From SHZL01 sp963708905 (GTDB taxonomy: Bacteria; Pseudomonadota; Gammaproteobacteria; Xanthomonadales; SZUA-36), in assembly GCA_963708905.1 (NCBI GenBank), contig CAVPUV010000069.1, positions 21,357 through 85,356 on the forward strand: a DNA stretch of 64,000 bases. The letters run 5' to 3'. The translations under genes were made by a program, and so were the position numbers. This document shows positions 17,285 through 27,507 of the stretch, in pieces; the stretch's first letter is position 1; each line of letters begins with the position of its first letter. The notes beneath the pieces are model-generated. The model worked only from the letters and a program-made list of their open reading frames with translations, was not told the origin of the DNA and did no database searches.

Positions 17285-18463
17285 AATAATCCCGCAAAAA
17301 TACCTTGCCTTCGCCCCTGGCCTTGAGCCGTTCAAAATAAATTCGCTTATCCGGCTGTGACAGGGGCGGCTTGGTGGCATCGATACCGTAACGGGCACCA
17401 CTGCGCAGAATGGCGTCCTCCATGCCGGGTATCGGTAAACCGATGGGTTCAAGATTGAACGATCGCACGCCTGCCACCGTCATGATATCAACGGCGGGGT
17501 CGACCCGGACGGAAATGGCGTAGATAACATCACTCATATCATATATATCGACATCCGCATCCACGGCGATGGTCAGGCGCGGAAAAAATGGTAATGCCAT
17601 GCCATTGAGCAACGCCTCGCGCACTTCTTCCTGCGCATTTGCGGTCATCTGGATGATCGCGCAATTAAGACTCGAGCGCAGGGGCACGGCAACATCGTGC
17701 ACATCCAGGCCCTTGCCGCGCAGAATATTCAATAACATGGGCGCCGTAATGAATTCACATATTGCCTGGTGGTCGGTGAATCGGGTCGGCTGTATATGCC
17801 GGTAAATCGGATCGCTCCTCATGGTAATGGCGGTAATATCAAAGAAGGGTTCGTTTGAAATAAAGGGGGCGCGCGTATCGGTGTGAGCAGAGGTATGTAC
17901 GTAGCGCCCCACTTGCGGATCAATGTGCCCTTCGATGATGATTTCCGCGCAGGCGGGCACCTGCAGATCCACGGTTGCACAATTTATCAGGGCAACCGGC
18001 TCACCCAGCATGGCGGCGGCCAGCTGGATTTCACTGAAGCCGGGATGGGGGCCGGTATAGACCGAGGCGAGCTCGTAAATGGGATGGCAGCCTATCACCA
18101 GGGCCATCGGCGCACGTTCGCCGCGAGCCTGATACAGGCGGATATTTTCCCGGGTATGCGGCGAAAAAACATAACAATGCGCGCGTTGCGCACTGGAATG
18201 GTTAACTGGGCATAGCGTGCTATCACTTCCTGTGGCCGGCACTTCAAGGCAATGGCCTGATGGACCCGGTCACGGATCAGGCCATCGGTCAAGCGCCAGT
18301 TGGCAAATCCCTGCAGATTCTCAAACACGGTTGGCAACGTGATCTCGGAACATAAGGCCGGGATTTCATTAGTGACACTGACAGCCTGGCTGATGCGCTG
18401 CAGCTTATAACCGGACTCGACTTCCGCGAGGAAACTGCGCAGGTCTTCGCTGTTAAAATTCAT
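17217..18463 (-). pseudogene. UbiD-family decarboxylase, broken by an internal deletion and frameshift, 3' end replaced by a MITE
   Basis: The N-terminal 85 residues (from 18463, DLRSFLAEVESGYKLQRISQAVSV) are the start of a UbiD-type prenyl-FMN decarboxylase. The remainder is in another frame (stop at 17217, picking up near 18,190) and begins HCYVFSPHTRENIRLYQARGE, which lies about 100 residues further on in the family. About 100 residues are thus missing at the junction around 18,190-18,210. The last native codon is in RDYL; after that the reading frame runs through MITE copy A. Not expected to be functional. Confidence 0.75.
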
Positions 18464-18516
18464 TTTGGCTGTCTCAACGATATCAACTATAAAGAATGAC
18501 TGGTGCCATATGCGGG

Positions 18517-20658
18517 CTAGTGTCCAGAGAAGCCTTTATCCCGCAACAACGCGTCGATCGTTGCATCACGGCCACGGAAGGCCCGGTAAGCTTCGACCGG
18601 GTCCACGGCATTGCGTACCGAGAACAGCTCATCCACCAGTTTTTTTGCCAGGTCCTTGTCATAGAAGCCGCCAGGGGCTTCGGCGAAGGCCTCGGCCGCA
18701 TCGGCGCTCAACACATCGGCCCACAGGTAGCCGTAGTAGCCGGCCGCATAGCTCTCGCCCGAGAAGATGTGAGCAAACTGCGTGGAGCGATGACGCATGA
18801 CGACTTCCGCGGGCATGTGCAGCCCGGCTAAAGTGTCACGCTCGAACGCCTGGGGATCGATGCCGGCGGGATCGGCGGTGTGGAATTTCATGTCCACCAG
18901 GGCCGAGGCCAGGTATTCAGTGGTTTTGAAGCCCTCGTTAAAAGTCGCGGTCCGCTTGATCCTGGCCACGAGTTCCGCCGGCATGGGCTCACCCGTCTGG
19001 TAATGCACCAGGAACTGGTCGATCACTTGGTCGGTGGTCAGCCAACGCTCCAGCAACTGCGACTGGAACTCGGTGTAGTCCCGCACACCGCTGTTCAGGG
19101 TTGGATAGGCTACTTTGGAGGAGAGTGCGTGCACGGCGTGCCCGAACTCATGAAACAAGGTTTCCGCGTCATCCCAGGAGACCAGTACCGGCGCGCCGGG
19201 AGAGCCCTGGATGAAATTGGCATTGTTGGACACCAGTGCGGTCTTCTCGCCAGCGAAGGTCTCGTGGCCGCGGTAGCTGGTGGCCCATGCTCCGGAACGT
19301 TTGCCGATGCGGGCGAAAGGATCCAGGTACCACAGGCCGATGTGCTCGCCGCTGTCCCGGTCGGTGACTTCCCACACCTTCACGTCCGGGTGGAATACCG
19401 GCACCGCGCCTTGTGGCACGGCGGTGAAGCGGAAGTTGAACAACTCGCCTGCCACCATGAACAGGGCTTCGCGCAGTTTGTCCAGTTGCAGGTACTGCTT
19501 GACCTCATCGAAATCGAGATCGTATTTAAGCTTGCGGACTTTCTCGGCGTAGTAACGGTAATCCCAGGGAGCGATGGTGATGCCGGTGTGTTCTTCGTTC
19601 GCGATCGCCTGCATGTCGGCAACTTCTTCCTTCACCCGGGCAATGGCCGCCGGCCACACCGCCTGCATCAGCGCCAGCGCAGCCGCGGGCACTTTGGCCA
19701 TGCGATTCTGTAATTGCCACTCGGCATAGTTGTCATAGCCCAGCAGGGCGGCGCGTTCATCGCGCAGCTGCAGAATCTCGACGATGAGCGCGTTGGTGTC
19801 GTTCGCATCGCCGTTGTTGCCGCGACCGTAGTAATTGCGCCAGACGGTTTCACGCAATTCGCGCTGGTCGGAATAGGTCAGGAACGGGTCCATGGAAGAG
19901 CGCGTATTGGTGATCGCCCATTGGCCGGGCTTGCCCCTCTCGGCCGCGGCTTGGGCAGCCGCGGCCTTGACGGAGTCCGGCAGGCCGCCGAGCCGGGCCG
20001 CGTCCAGGTAGGTGACATAGCCTTCCTCATCCGCCAGCAGGTTGTTGGAAAACCGGGTCTGCAGTTCCGCCAGGCGCTGGTTGATGGCGGCATAGCGTAG
20101 CCTGGCCTCTCCCTGCAGGGTGGCGCCGTTACTGGCAAAACCGTCATAGATCAGCCACACCAGCCGCTGTTGGACCGGCTCCAGCTTTTTGAGCTGACCG
20201 CTCTCGTAAAGGGTCTTCACGCGGGCGAACAGCGGCTCATTCTGGCGAACTTTCGAGGTGTAATCGGCCAGCCTGGGCGCCATTTCCTGCTGGATGACCC
20301 GGAACTCCGGCGACGACAGATTGGCGCTCCAGATGCCCCAGTAGGCTAATACCCGGTTCAGTTCCTCATCGGCTTTTTCCATCGCCGCTATGGTGTTTGC
20401 AAACGTCGGGGCCGCAGGCTGCGTGGCGATGGTATCCAGCTCCGCCAGGCTGTGGGCCATGGCGGTTTCCAGGGCGGGCTTGATGTCGGCGAGGTTCATC
20501 TCGTCGAACGCTGGCACACCGCCATAGGAACCGGTCCATGCAGCCAGCAGGCTATTGGAGTCCGGCGCCGGTGCCGGCAGGTCCGATTCTGATTTACTGC
20601 AGGCTGCCAGCGAGGCCGCCAGGGCGAGGCTGGCCAACAGGGGGAGGAATTTGCGCAT
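18517..20658 (-). CDS. M3-family oligopeptidase (Dcp/PrlC-like), lipoprotein
   Basis: 713 residues with a lipoprotein signal (LALAASLAACS). The zinc motif HEFGH is at about residues 503-507 (ETLFHEFGHAVHALSS), and the second Glu region follows (DYTEFQSQLLERW). The length and motifs match bacterial M3 metallopeptidases such as Dcp and oligopeptidase A. It cleaves short peptides, here probably in the periplasm. An in-frame ATG at 21129 would add 157 residues translated from antisense of gene remnants and is rejected; 20658 gives the signal peptide. Confidence 0.88.
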   Translation of the reverse strand: MRKFLPLLASLALAASLAACSKSESDLPAPAPDSNSLLAAWTGSYGGVPAFDEMNLADIKPALETAMAHSLAELDTIATQPAAPTFANTIAAMEKADEELNRVLAYWGIWSANLSSPEFRVIQQEMAPRLADYTSKVRQNEPLFARVKTLYESGQLKKLEPVQQRLVWLIYDGFASNGATLQGEARLRYAAINQRLAELQTRFSNNLLADEEGYVTYLDAARLGGLPDSVKAAAAQAAAERGKPGQWAITNTRSSMDPFLTYSDQRELRETVWRNYYGRGNNGDANDTNALIVEILQLRDERAALLGYDNYAEWQLQNRMAKVPAAALALMQAVWPAAIARVKEEVADMQAIANEEHTGITIAPWDYRYYAEKVRKLKYDLDFDEVKQYLQLDKLREALFMVAGELFNFRFTAVPQGAVPVFHPDVKVWEVTDRDSGEHIGLWYLDPFARIGKRSGAWATSYRGHETFAGEKTALVSNNANFIQGSPGAPVLVSWDDAETLFHEFGHAVHALSSKVAYPTLNSGVRDYTEFQSQLLERWLTTDQVIDQFLVHYQTGEPMPAELVARIKRTATFNEGFKTTEYLASALVDMKFHTADPAGIDPQAFERDTLAGLHMPAEVVMRHRSTQFAHIFSGESYAAGYYGYLWADVLSADAAEAFAEAPGGFYDKDLAKKLVDELFSVRNAVDPVEAYRAFRGRDATIDALLRDKGFSGH

Positions 20659-20743
20659 GGGTCTGGTGTCCTTGTGAAAGATCTTGTCGTGATGGTTTTC
20701 CCGATCGCCCAGTTTACCCCACAAGGTAATTTGGGGTGGTAAT

Positions 20744-21100
20744 TTGGGTAAACTGCACGCGGCCGGCATCCCGCTGGTGGCCGGCACCGACAACCTGCCT
20801 GGCTTCACCTTGCACCGCGAGCTGGAACTGTATGTGAAGCAAAACCGGAACCGCTTGATATCGATCGGGATGAAGCAGCTGTGGTTGTGGTCGATATGCA
20901 AATTGCTTTCGCCAGCAATGTGTGCGTGGAAAGTACCGCCCGCGATGCCTATTTCAACGAATACTGGCCCATTCTTGTGGAAGATGCCATGAACCATTCC
21001 GGCCCTGATTTCGTGCGTGAAGCCACGCTGTGGAATTTTGAACACGTGCTCGGTTGGCTTACCACATCCAGGAATTTGACTACCGCGTTGATGCGGCACG
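20744..21100 (+). pseudogene. Fused remnants of an amidohydrolase and an isochorismatase-like hydrolase
   Basis: The first piece (20744 to about 20835) encodes KLHAAGIPLVAGTDNLPGF, the metal-binding end of an imidazolonepropionase-like amidohydrolase. From about 20,875 another frame reads VVVVDMQIAF, the start of a cysteine-hydrolase/isochorismatase domain, immediately joined to its C-terminal part SNVCVESTARDAYF and beyond, with roughly 100 residues missing between. Neither gene is intact. The stretch fills the 421-base gap between the M3 peptidase and the large membrane protein. Confidence 0.55.
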
Positions 21101-24100
21101 CTCGATAACATAACGATGACCTGCGGCAAGCGGCTGATCGAGCACGGTCAGCGAGCCATCGCTCCAGTCAATCTGAACCTCTCTCAACTGGTCAAACTGA
21201 CCCAGGCCGAAGTGTGCGACTGGCGGATCGAACGACACGAATCCACCCCCGGCCTTTATTTCCCGTAACTGGCGGCGCTCGCCCGCATCACCGTAGGTCA
21301 CGATGATGTGATTGCCGATGCCGAAGTGGTTGCCTCTTTGGTCGGAAAATTCGAAAGTGATGGCATGGCTGCCCTGGGCATTATTGATGTACATATCCAG
21401 GTCGCCGCTGAGTGAGCGCGAGACAATATCGAGGTCGCCATCACCATCGAAATCGAGGTAGACGAATGCATGTTGCTTGGCGTAATTTACCAGGCCGACT
21501 GCTTGCGCCCGCTCTTCGAACCGCTGCCCGGACTCGTTGTGGTAGAAGGCGTTGGAATACATGGATGTTTCAAGCCACCAGCCGTTTACCACGTATAAAT
21601 CCTGCCATCCGTCGAGGTCCAGGTCGGCGAAGCGTGCGTTCCAGGCCCAGAACGCGTCGAGCACACCCAGTTCACCGGCACGGTCCTGGTAGCTCCCATC
21701 CGGCTGTCTCACCAACAGCACATTGCCCTGGTCCTTCTGGTCAATCGCGCCCTGGTCCAGGTACTTGTCGTTCGGCTCCTTCTTCACCGCGGCGGCATCA
21801 TAGGCAGCATATGCATCGCACATCTCCCGGTGCACCGGAAAAGCGGCGGGTATTTGCGGGCAGAAAGACCATTCGCGCCGTACCAGCGCATTTTTAATCT
21901 GCAACGTGATGATGCACTCGTCCTGGCGTCTGATACCTTGCAGGTCCGAACAGGCATCCAGGGTCGAGCGCCGCAAAATGTCACCAATGACAAAGCGTTG
22001 ACGACAAGCCGCCTGGCTTACAGCGTCATCGGTCAAGGCGCAGTAGTCTTGCTGGAATTGTTTGCGGTGTTGCCGCAGCAGGCCGCGCTGTTCCTCCAGG
22101 CTGGCAGGCTGGTTTCCGTCAGGATGGCGCCGCATGCCGAAATCATTGACTTTGCCCGACAGGAAGATATCCAGGTCGAGGTCGTTATCGAAATCCGCCG
22201 TGTCGATGCTCATCGTGGCGTTGGTCGTAATGGGCACGGCGCCGCCCTGAACCATCTGGCGGAACTCACCCCGGCCGAGCCCTTGATAAAAGATATCGGG
22301 CTCCATGTAATCATTGCCTATGACCATGTCCGCCCAACCGTCGAGATCGAGGTCCGACCACAGGACCGTCAACGTCTCCCCATGAATCTCTTGCAGCGGG
22401 TATTGCCTGAACTTCAGACCGCCCTGGTTGGAAGCGATGTAGTTTATCGCGCGTTGCGACGGTGCAGTCCGGGGAATCAGGAAAAACCAGTTGCCCTTCA
22501 GCAGGTCCAGGTCACGGTCACGGTCGATGTCAGCAAAGGAGGCGGCCTGCGTCATCAGGCTGGATTCGTGCGGCAACTCCACCACGCGGGGTTTATCGAA
22601 TCCCCGGCAATCATTATTCACGATGAAATCGGCCGCGCCGAACGCACCGGCGAACAGGTCCAGGCAGCCATCATCATCCATGTCCACAAAGGCGACCAGC
22701 AGAATGCTGGCTTTGGACAAGCCGGGGAACTCGGCGGGCTGGGGTTCAAAGCGCTGTCCGGCCACGTTGCGGTAGAGCATGATTCCCTGGTTTTGGGCAA
22801 CCACCAGGTCCGGCCAGCCATCCGCATTGTAATCACCGGCAGCCATTCCCCGGCCCTGGGAAAACGGCAACATGAAGTCAAGCACCTGCGGCTCACTGGC
22901 TTGCAAGCCGTAGGCCTTGCCCGGATGGTGTGTAAACAGCGTGGGTGCAGAGGGAGACCGTGGTTGGAATCGCGCCTGCAGCACCTGGATGTCATCCTGT
23001 TGATAGAGTGCTCGAAGACGTGTCGGCTCTGTTCCGCTCGCTGGTAAAGTCATGGCTGCTGCGCCAGCTACAAGGGGAGGCGCGGCAGAAGTTTTGGAGT
23101 ACGTCTTGTTGGCAATACGCTGCTGGAAAATCCGCGCATCCCGAATTGCGGAGTAGTCCTCATAAAATCCGACGACGTAGCCACAAGCAAATCCAAGCGT
23201 CGCCACGCCGAAAAACAACTGCATGGCAAAGCGAAATGATTGGAACCTGCTTACCAGCATCATCGGGTAGATGCTGTACAGTCCCAGCGTGAGCAACAGA
23301 ACCATAGCGAACGGTCCCGGCAACCCCGCCGCCAGCAGGGCTTGCACCACGATCACGTCGAAGGCGATCGGCACCGGGGCAAAAGTGCCCAGCAACGCCA
23401 CCAGCAACATGGCCAGCACGGTGACGTGCCAGCCGGAAATCGACTCGAGCGGAACCAGGTTGGCCATGGCAGCGCCCAGCAGTCCGGCCAGCAGCATCAG
23501 CGGAACGGTGCGCACCACAATGAACAGGAAATTTTTCCAGAAATCCCGCGCCAAACCCGTCACGGCCTGCGCCCAGGTCTCGGCGCCGGCGGTCGATGCC
23601 AAGCTGGTTCTATCCATTGGGGGCGACTCGGCCACCGGCAGGTCATGGCTGGCGTACCTGCGTATCAGGACAGGCAGAAGTATCAACAGGAACAGTAGTG
23701 TCGCTGCAACCTTTGTGACCGCCATGTAAAGCGGCAGCAGACTGAAGGTCATGGTCAACACAATGATGTTCAGGCTGGGTGAGGCGAACATGGTGGCCAG
23801 GCTGGTGCCCGGTGACATGCCCCGGCTGCGCATTCCGAATGCAATCGGCGCAGCGCAATTGACGCAGACACCCAGCGGCGTGCCAATCAGCACCCCCTTC
23901 AGTACATCTTTAAAAACATTCCTGCTCCGCGTCCTGGTTCGCCGGTATTGCAGGAGCGTCAGCACCAAGCTGGCCAACAGCACGCCAAACGTCATGCCTT
24001 GCCGGTTGGTCATGATCCAGTTGAGCGTGGAGTAAAGAATCTTGTGCCACAGTGGGTCCGCAGCGGTAACCGGGAAGCTGGCTTCGAAGCTCAGCACATC

Positions 24101-24229
24101 ACCCATGACCACTTCGCCCGCCATCGCGGCCTTCTGGTCAATGGATGGATAGCGTGAGGCCAGCCAGAAGTAGGCCAACAGCCCGGCAATCAGGCAAACC
24201 AGAATGGCCAATCTCTTCTTGTAGGACAT
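21080..24229 (-). CDS. Permease (ArsP/DUF318-like) fused to VCBS/FG-GAP repeats and an ASPIC/UnbV domain
   Basis: 1,049 residues. About residues 1-370 are a membrane permease with some eight helices and motifs GVCVNCAAPIAFG and TMFASPSLNII, resembling the two-repeat ArsP/YraQ permeases. From about 430 to 900 there are repeated calcium-binding blades such as DYNADGWPDLVV, DLDGWADMVIGND, DFDNDLDLDIFL, DLDGWQDLYVVNGW and DFDGDGDLDIVS (VCBS/FG-GAP, beta-propeller). The end (GNHFGIGNHIIVTYGD, VQIDWSDGSLT) is an ASPIC/UnbV domain. A propeller of this kind should lie on the periplasmic side. I do not know this fusion from characterised proteins; function unknown. ATG 24229 is chosen; 24316 is a longer option. 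Confidence 0.75.
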   Translation of the reverse strand: MSYKKRLAILVCLIAGLLAYFWLASRYPSIDQKAAMAGEVVMGDVLSFEASFPVTAADPLWHKILYSTLNWIMTNRQGMTFGVLLASLVLTLLQYRRTRTRSRNVFKDVLKGVLIGTPLGVCVNCAAPIAFGMRSRGMSPGTSLATMFASPSLNIIVLTMTFSLLPLYMAVTKVAATLLFLLILLPVLIRRYASHDLPVAESPPMDRTSLASTAGAETWAQAVTGLARDFWKNFLFIVVRTVPLMLLAGLLGAAMANLVPLESISGWHVTVLAMLLVALLGTFAPVPIAFDVIVVQALLAAGLPGPFAMVLLLTLGLYSIYPMMLVSRFQSFRFAMQLFFGVATLGFACGYVVGFYEDYSAIRDARIFQQRIANKTYSKTSAAPPLVAGAAAMTLPASGTEPTRLRALYQQDDIQVLQARFQPRSPSAPTLFTHHPGKAYGLQASEPQVLDFMLPFSQGRGMAAGDYNADGWPDLVVAQNQGIMLYRNVAGQRFEPQPAEFPGLSKASILLVAFVDMDDDGCLDLFAGAFGAADFIVNNDCRGFDKPRVVELPHESSLMTQAASFADIDRDRDLDLLKGNWFFLIPRTAPSQRAINYIASNQGGLKFRQYPLQEIHGETLTVLWSDLDLDGWADMVIGNDYMEPDIFYQGLGRGEFRQMVQGGAVPITTNATMSIDTADFDNDLDLDIFLSGKVNDFGMRRHPDGNQPASLEEQRGLLRQHRKQFQQDYCALTDDAVSQAACRQRFVIGDILRRSTLDACSDLQGIRRQDECIITLQIKNALVRREWSFCPQIPAAFPVHREMCDAYAAYDAAAVKKEPNDKYLDQGAIDQKDQGNVLLVRQPDGSYQDRAGELGVLDAFWAWNARFADLDLDGWQDLYVVNGWWLETSMYSNAFYHNESGQRFEERAQAVGLVNYAKQHAFVYLDFDGDGDLDIVSRSLSGDLDMYINNAQGSHAITFEFSDQRGNHFGIGNHIIVTYGDAGERRQLREIKAGGGFVSFDPPVAHFGLGQFDQLREVQIDWSDGSLTVLDQPLAAGHRYVIERAASTR

Positions 24230-24387
24230 CAGAAATTCAGTCGCACCGGCAGCATGCCCCCCAGCGGCAATGATGGTTAGCTGCGCCACGCAAAAAAATG
24301 ATGCAGTTAATAGCAATTATTTGGAGCGAATATGCTATCATCCGCCTGCGTGCTAACGCGATTGAACTTTTTGGAGAGATCACTGTC

Positions 24388-25446
24388 ATGGAAACAAATT
24401 ATAAACCATACAAGCACTTGGCCTTATTTGTCGGGATTTGCACACTTCTCCTGCTGAGTCTGGCAGCCCAGGCCAAAACCGTAAGCGTTGGCCGTGACGG
24501 CCAGCCGCTCTTGAACTTACCGCCAGCCAACCAGCTGGAGGCAGCACCGGGCAGCAACTGTTTCAGCAGCCACGCTGGTGTGGGTTGCGATGATGCGGCG
24601 TGCGAAGCCAGCATCTGCGCAATTGACTCCTTTTGTTGCAACGTTGCCTGGGATAGTATTTGTGCAAATGAGGCAATCGATATTTGCCCTATAGATGCTG
24701 ATGCCGGTGACAGGGCCACATTCACCGTCCGCAAGGACTTCACCGATGATAACCCGGCGCAAGTGACTGTGTCGATCAACTGCAACACAGGTATTCCTCT
24801 TTCTCAAAGCCAGGCAGCCACTGAAGGCGCGGACGTGACGTTTGTCGTTACGAGTTTTGACGACGGACAGTTGGACTGCACTGTCAGCGAAGCGCCCGTG
24901 AGTGGATACACCGCTGTTTACGATGACTTAGCCGGCGGAACTGACGGGCCTGAGGGGTGTGTCTACGAGGACGTAAATCTAGGTCAGCGGTTCTTATGTA
25001 ATATCACCAATTCACCCGATCCGGTTGGAGTAACGATCAATAAAGACTGGATCATCGACGGTGAAGGTGGAGACGAAGTGGATCCAGACTACACCCTGAC
25101 TTTGCACTGTGAAGACGAAATCGTGGGCGGAAGTTCCAACGGCGATTGGTCCATCCAGTTTGAAAATGAAACCGGCACCAACGATGCAGCATACACCGCG
25201 GATGTTATCCCCGATTGGGATGGAGGTACTGCTTGCTCGGTGGAAGAAGATTTCTTTGACGACTCAGTCGAAGTCAATACCAGCGATTGTATTGGTTTGC
25301 ATGTCGCAATCGCTTCTGGCGACAGCTGCACCGTCACCAACACGGTGTTCTTCGAAGGTATCCCGGCGCTAAACCAGTACGCCTTGGCGATCCTGGCATT
25401 GTTGATACTGGGAGTGGGCTTCGTCGGATTCCGGCGTTTCGTGTAG
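24388..25446 (+). CDS. Cys-rich surface protein with IPTL-CTERM-type sorting signal
   Basis: 352 residues: signal peptide (LFVGICTLLLLSLAAQA), then a cysteine-rich motif (GVGCDDAACEASICAIDSFCCNVAWDSIC) known from many secreted myxobacterial and planctomycetal proteins. Acidic beta-rich repeats follow, each with paired cysteines. The C-terminus is IPALNQYALAILALLILG followed by FRRFV: motif, one helix and basic tail as in IPTL-CTERM proteins, which are sorted to the envelope surface. ATG 24388 follows ggagag. A strong terminator lies just downstream. It starts 159 bases from the divergent permease/VCBS gene. Function unknown. Confidence 0.75.
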   Translation: METNYKPYKHLALFVGICTLLLLSLAAQAKTVSVGRDGQPLLNLPPANQLEAAPGSNCFSSHAGVGCDDAACEASICAIDSFCCNVAWDSICANEAIDICPIDADAGDRATFTVRKDFTDDNPAQVTVSINCNTGIPLSQSQAATEGADVTFVVTSFDDGQLDCTVSEAPVSGYTAVYDDLAGGTDGPEGCVYEDVNLGQRFLCNITNSPDPVGVTINKDWIIDGEGGDEVDPDYTLTLHCEDEIVGGSSNGDWSIQFENETGTNDAAYTADVIPDWDGGTACSVEEDFFDDSVEVNTSDCIGLHVAIASGDSCTVTNTVFFEGIPALNQYALAILALLILGVGFVGFRRFV

Positions 25447-25489
25447 GCCACCGGATTCAGGCTCTCAATCCTGAGTCCACAATGAAACA

Positions 25490-25527
25490 GAAACCCCGCG
25501 GTATCGGCTTCCGCGGGGTTTTTTTGT
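25490..25527 (+). terminator. Rho-independent terminator after the IPTL-CTERM gene
   Basis: The stem aaccccgcgg / ccgcggggtt with loop tatcggctt is followed by a run of seven T residues. It begins about 45 bases after the stop codon at 25446. Confidence 0.9.
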
Positions 25528-25581
25528 GTTCGATTGATCAATCGCGGTGCCTTTATCGCTGTTCCCATGACTGAGGTTGAC

Positions 25582-27263
25582 ATGAAAGCCTGGATTCCCT
25601 GCCTGCTTGGGCTGCTGCTCTTGGGTTTTTTGCACGCACGCAGCCGCGGTGGAACCATTCGACCTGGTGATCGAAAACGGTCACGTTATCGATGGCACGG
25701 GTTCACCGTGGTACGCCGCGGACATTGGCATCCGTGATGGCCGCATCGCTGCCATTGGCCGCCTGGACGGCGCCGCGGCAGAGCGCCGCATCGATGCGCG
25801 CGGGCAAGTGGTCGCGCCGGGTTTCATCGACATGCTGGGCCAGTCGGAGCTGACCATTCTCGTCAACCCGCACCTGCCGTCGAAGATTTTTCAGGGTATC
25901 ACCACGGAAATCACCGGCGAGGGCCTGTCGGCCGCGCCGCTCAATGACGCCATCATCCAGTGCCGACCGCATAACTTACGAACACTTCAAGATAACGCCC
26001 GACTGGCGCCGCTTCAGCGAATACTTCGCGCGGCTGGAGCAACAGGGCATGGGCATCAATTTGGCCACGTATGTCGGTGCGACCCAGGTGCGGCGCATGG
26101 TGCTCGGCGATGAGAATCGCGCTCCCAACGCGGCAGAGCTGCAGCAAATGCGCACGCTGGTGCGCGAAGCCATGGAGCAGGGCGCGGTCGGGCTTTCGAC
26201 CTCATTGCAGTATGCCCCGGCGCCCTATGCCACGACAGAAGAGCTGATTGCGCTGGCGGCGGAAGCGGCCGCGTTCGGCGGTGTTTACGCCACCCACCTG
26301 CGCTCGGAAGGCGACGCCGTGCTTGAAGCCGTGGACGAAGCCATCCGCATCGGCCGCGAGGCGCACATCCCGGTGGAGATCTGGCACCTCAAGGCGGCCG
26401 GAAAGGCGAACTGGGGGCGCATGCCCGAGATCGTCGCCAGAATCGGACAAGCACGGCACAGTGGCGTGGATATTGCAGCTGATACCTATGCCTACACGGC
26501 ATGGTTCAACTCGATGTCCGCGTTCGTGCCGCCGTGGGCGCACGATGGCGGCGAGCAGAAGATGATCGAGCGCCTGCAGGACCCCGAGGCGCGGCGCCGC
26601 ATCATCCATGATATGGAAACGCCCAGCGCCGACTGGGACAATGAATGGCAGGAGATCCCCGGGCCGGAGGCCGTCCTCATCGGCGCGGTGGCGAACCCGG
26701 CGCTGATGCCGCTGCAGGGCAAGACTCTGGATGAGGTCGCGCAATTACGCGGGCAGGAGCCGATAGACGCATTGCTTGATATCCTGGTCGAAGACAAGGC
26801 CTACACGTTCTGCGCCGTGTTCGGTATGGCGCAGGAGGATGTCACGCTGGCGCTGCGCCAGCCATGGGTGTCGGTGAACAACGATTCGGAGGGGACAGCG
26901 CCGGACGGCCTCCTCGGCGCGGAGCATCCGCATCCGCGGGCATACGGCACTTTCCCCCGCATCCTGCGCAAGTACGTCCGCGAAGAGCACGTTCTCACAC
27001 TCGAAGAGGCAATTCGCAAGTTCAGTGCCCTGCCGGCGCAGCGCATGCGGCTGACGGACCGGGGCGTGCTCAAGCAGGGGCTGTGGGCGGATATCGTCGT
27101 TTTCGATGCCGGCGAAATCCGCGACCTGGCGACGTTTTCACAACCGAACCAGCTCTCCGTCGGCATGCAGTACGTGCTGGTGAACGGCGTGCCGGTGATC
27201 GCCGGCGGCAAGGCGACCGACGCGCTGCCTGGCCGGGTCCTGCGCGGTCCGGGCTTCCAGTAA
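25582..27263 (+). pseudogene. N-acyl-D-amino-acid deacylase-type amidohydrolase, two frameshifts
   Basis: Three consecutive frames together make one protein of about 560 residues, the family's normal length. The signal peptide starts at ATG 25582 (MKAWIPCLLGLLLLGF). The frame changes at a run of six T at 25,625-25,630; with five T it would read on into THAAAVEPFDLVIENG. The second shift is near 25,962: removing one base restores NDAIIQADRITYEHF. The rest (TDRGVLKQGLWADIVVFDAGEI) is intact to 27263. Metal-dependent periplasmic deacylase if repaired. Two single-base errors, one in a homopolymer, could be sequencing mistakes rather than real mutations. Confidence 0.75.
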
Positions 27264-27297
27264 ATTTACTTGACCTGCGCGGGAAACTGCAGTTAAG

Positions 27298-27453
27298 TAG
27301 TGCGCATCCGGAAATGGATGCACACTAACGCGGCACATGGAAGTGCCGCCATTTTCAATGATGTAAGTCATTGAAAATGAGAGCGAAGCAAAACCACGCT
27401 TTTGCTTCGCGATTCCATAACGGGCTGGGATGCCCGTTTATGGACAGACACTA
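27298..27453 (+). repeat. MITE-like repeat, copy B, five hairpins with six-base loops
   Basis: 156 bp beginning tagtg and ending cacta. Five successive palindromes: H1 27298-27327 (12-bp stem, one mismatch, loop 27310-27315); H2 27330-27349 (7 bp, loop 27337-27342); H3 27351-27378 (11 bp perfect, loop 27362-27367); H4 27383-27410 (11 bp perfect, loop 27394-27399); H5 27415-27443 (one bulged base, loop 27426-27431). Spacers are 1-4 bases. Near-identical to copy C. It lies between the amidohydrolase stop and the TerB/J gene. Confidence 0.9.
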
Positions 27454-27507
27454 AGTAGCCACAATTGCGTGGCATATGAAGCAACTCAAAGCGTGTAGAA
27501 ATCACCC

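Noticed and set aside
20659..21129. 157-residue N-terminal extension of the M3 peptidase
   Set aside because: It would be antisense to the amidohydrolase and isochorismatase remnants and would bury the lipoprotein signal.
21830..23047. 405-codon frame antisense to the permease/VCBS gene
   Set aside because: The minus strand carries repeated calcium-binding blades; this frame is a shadow.
27298..27453. Integron attC site or CRISPR-like array
   Set aside because: There are no direct repeats with spacers and no R-box pairs; five different hairpins and TA-flanked ends fit a MITE better.
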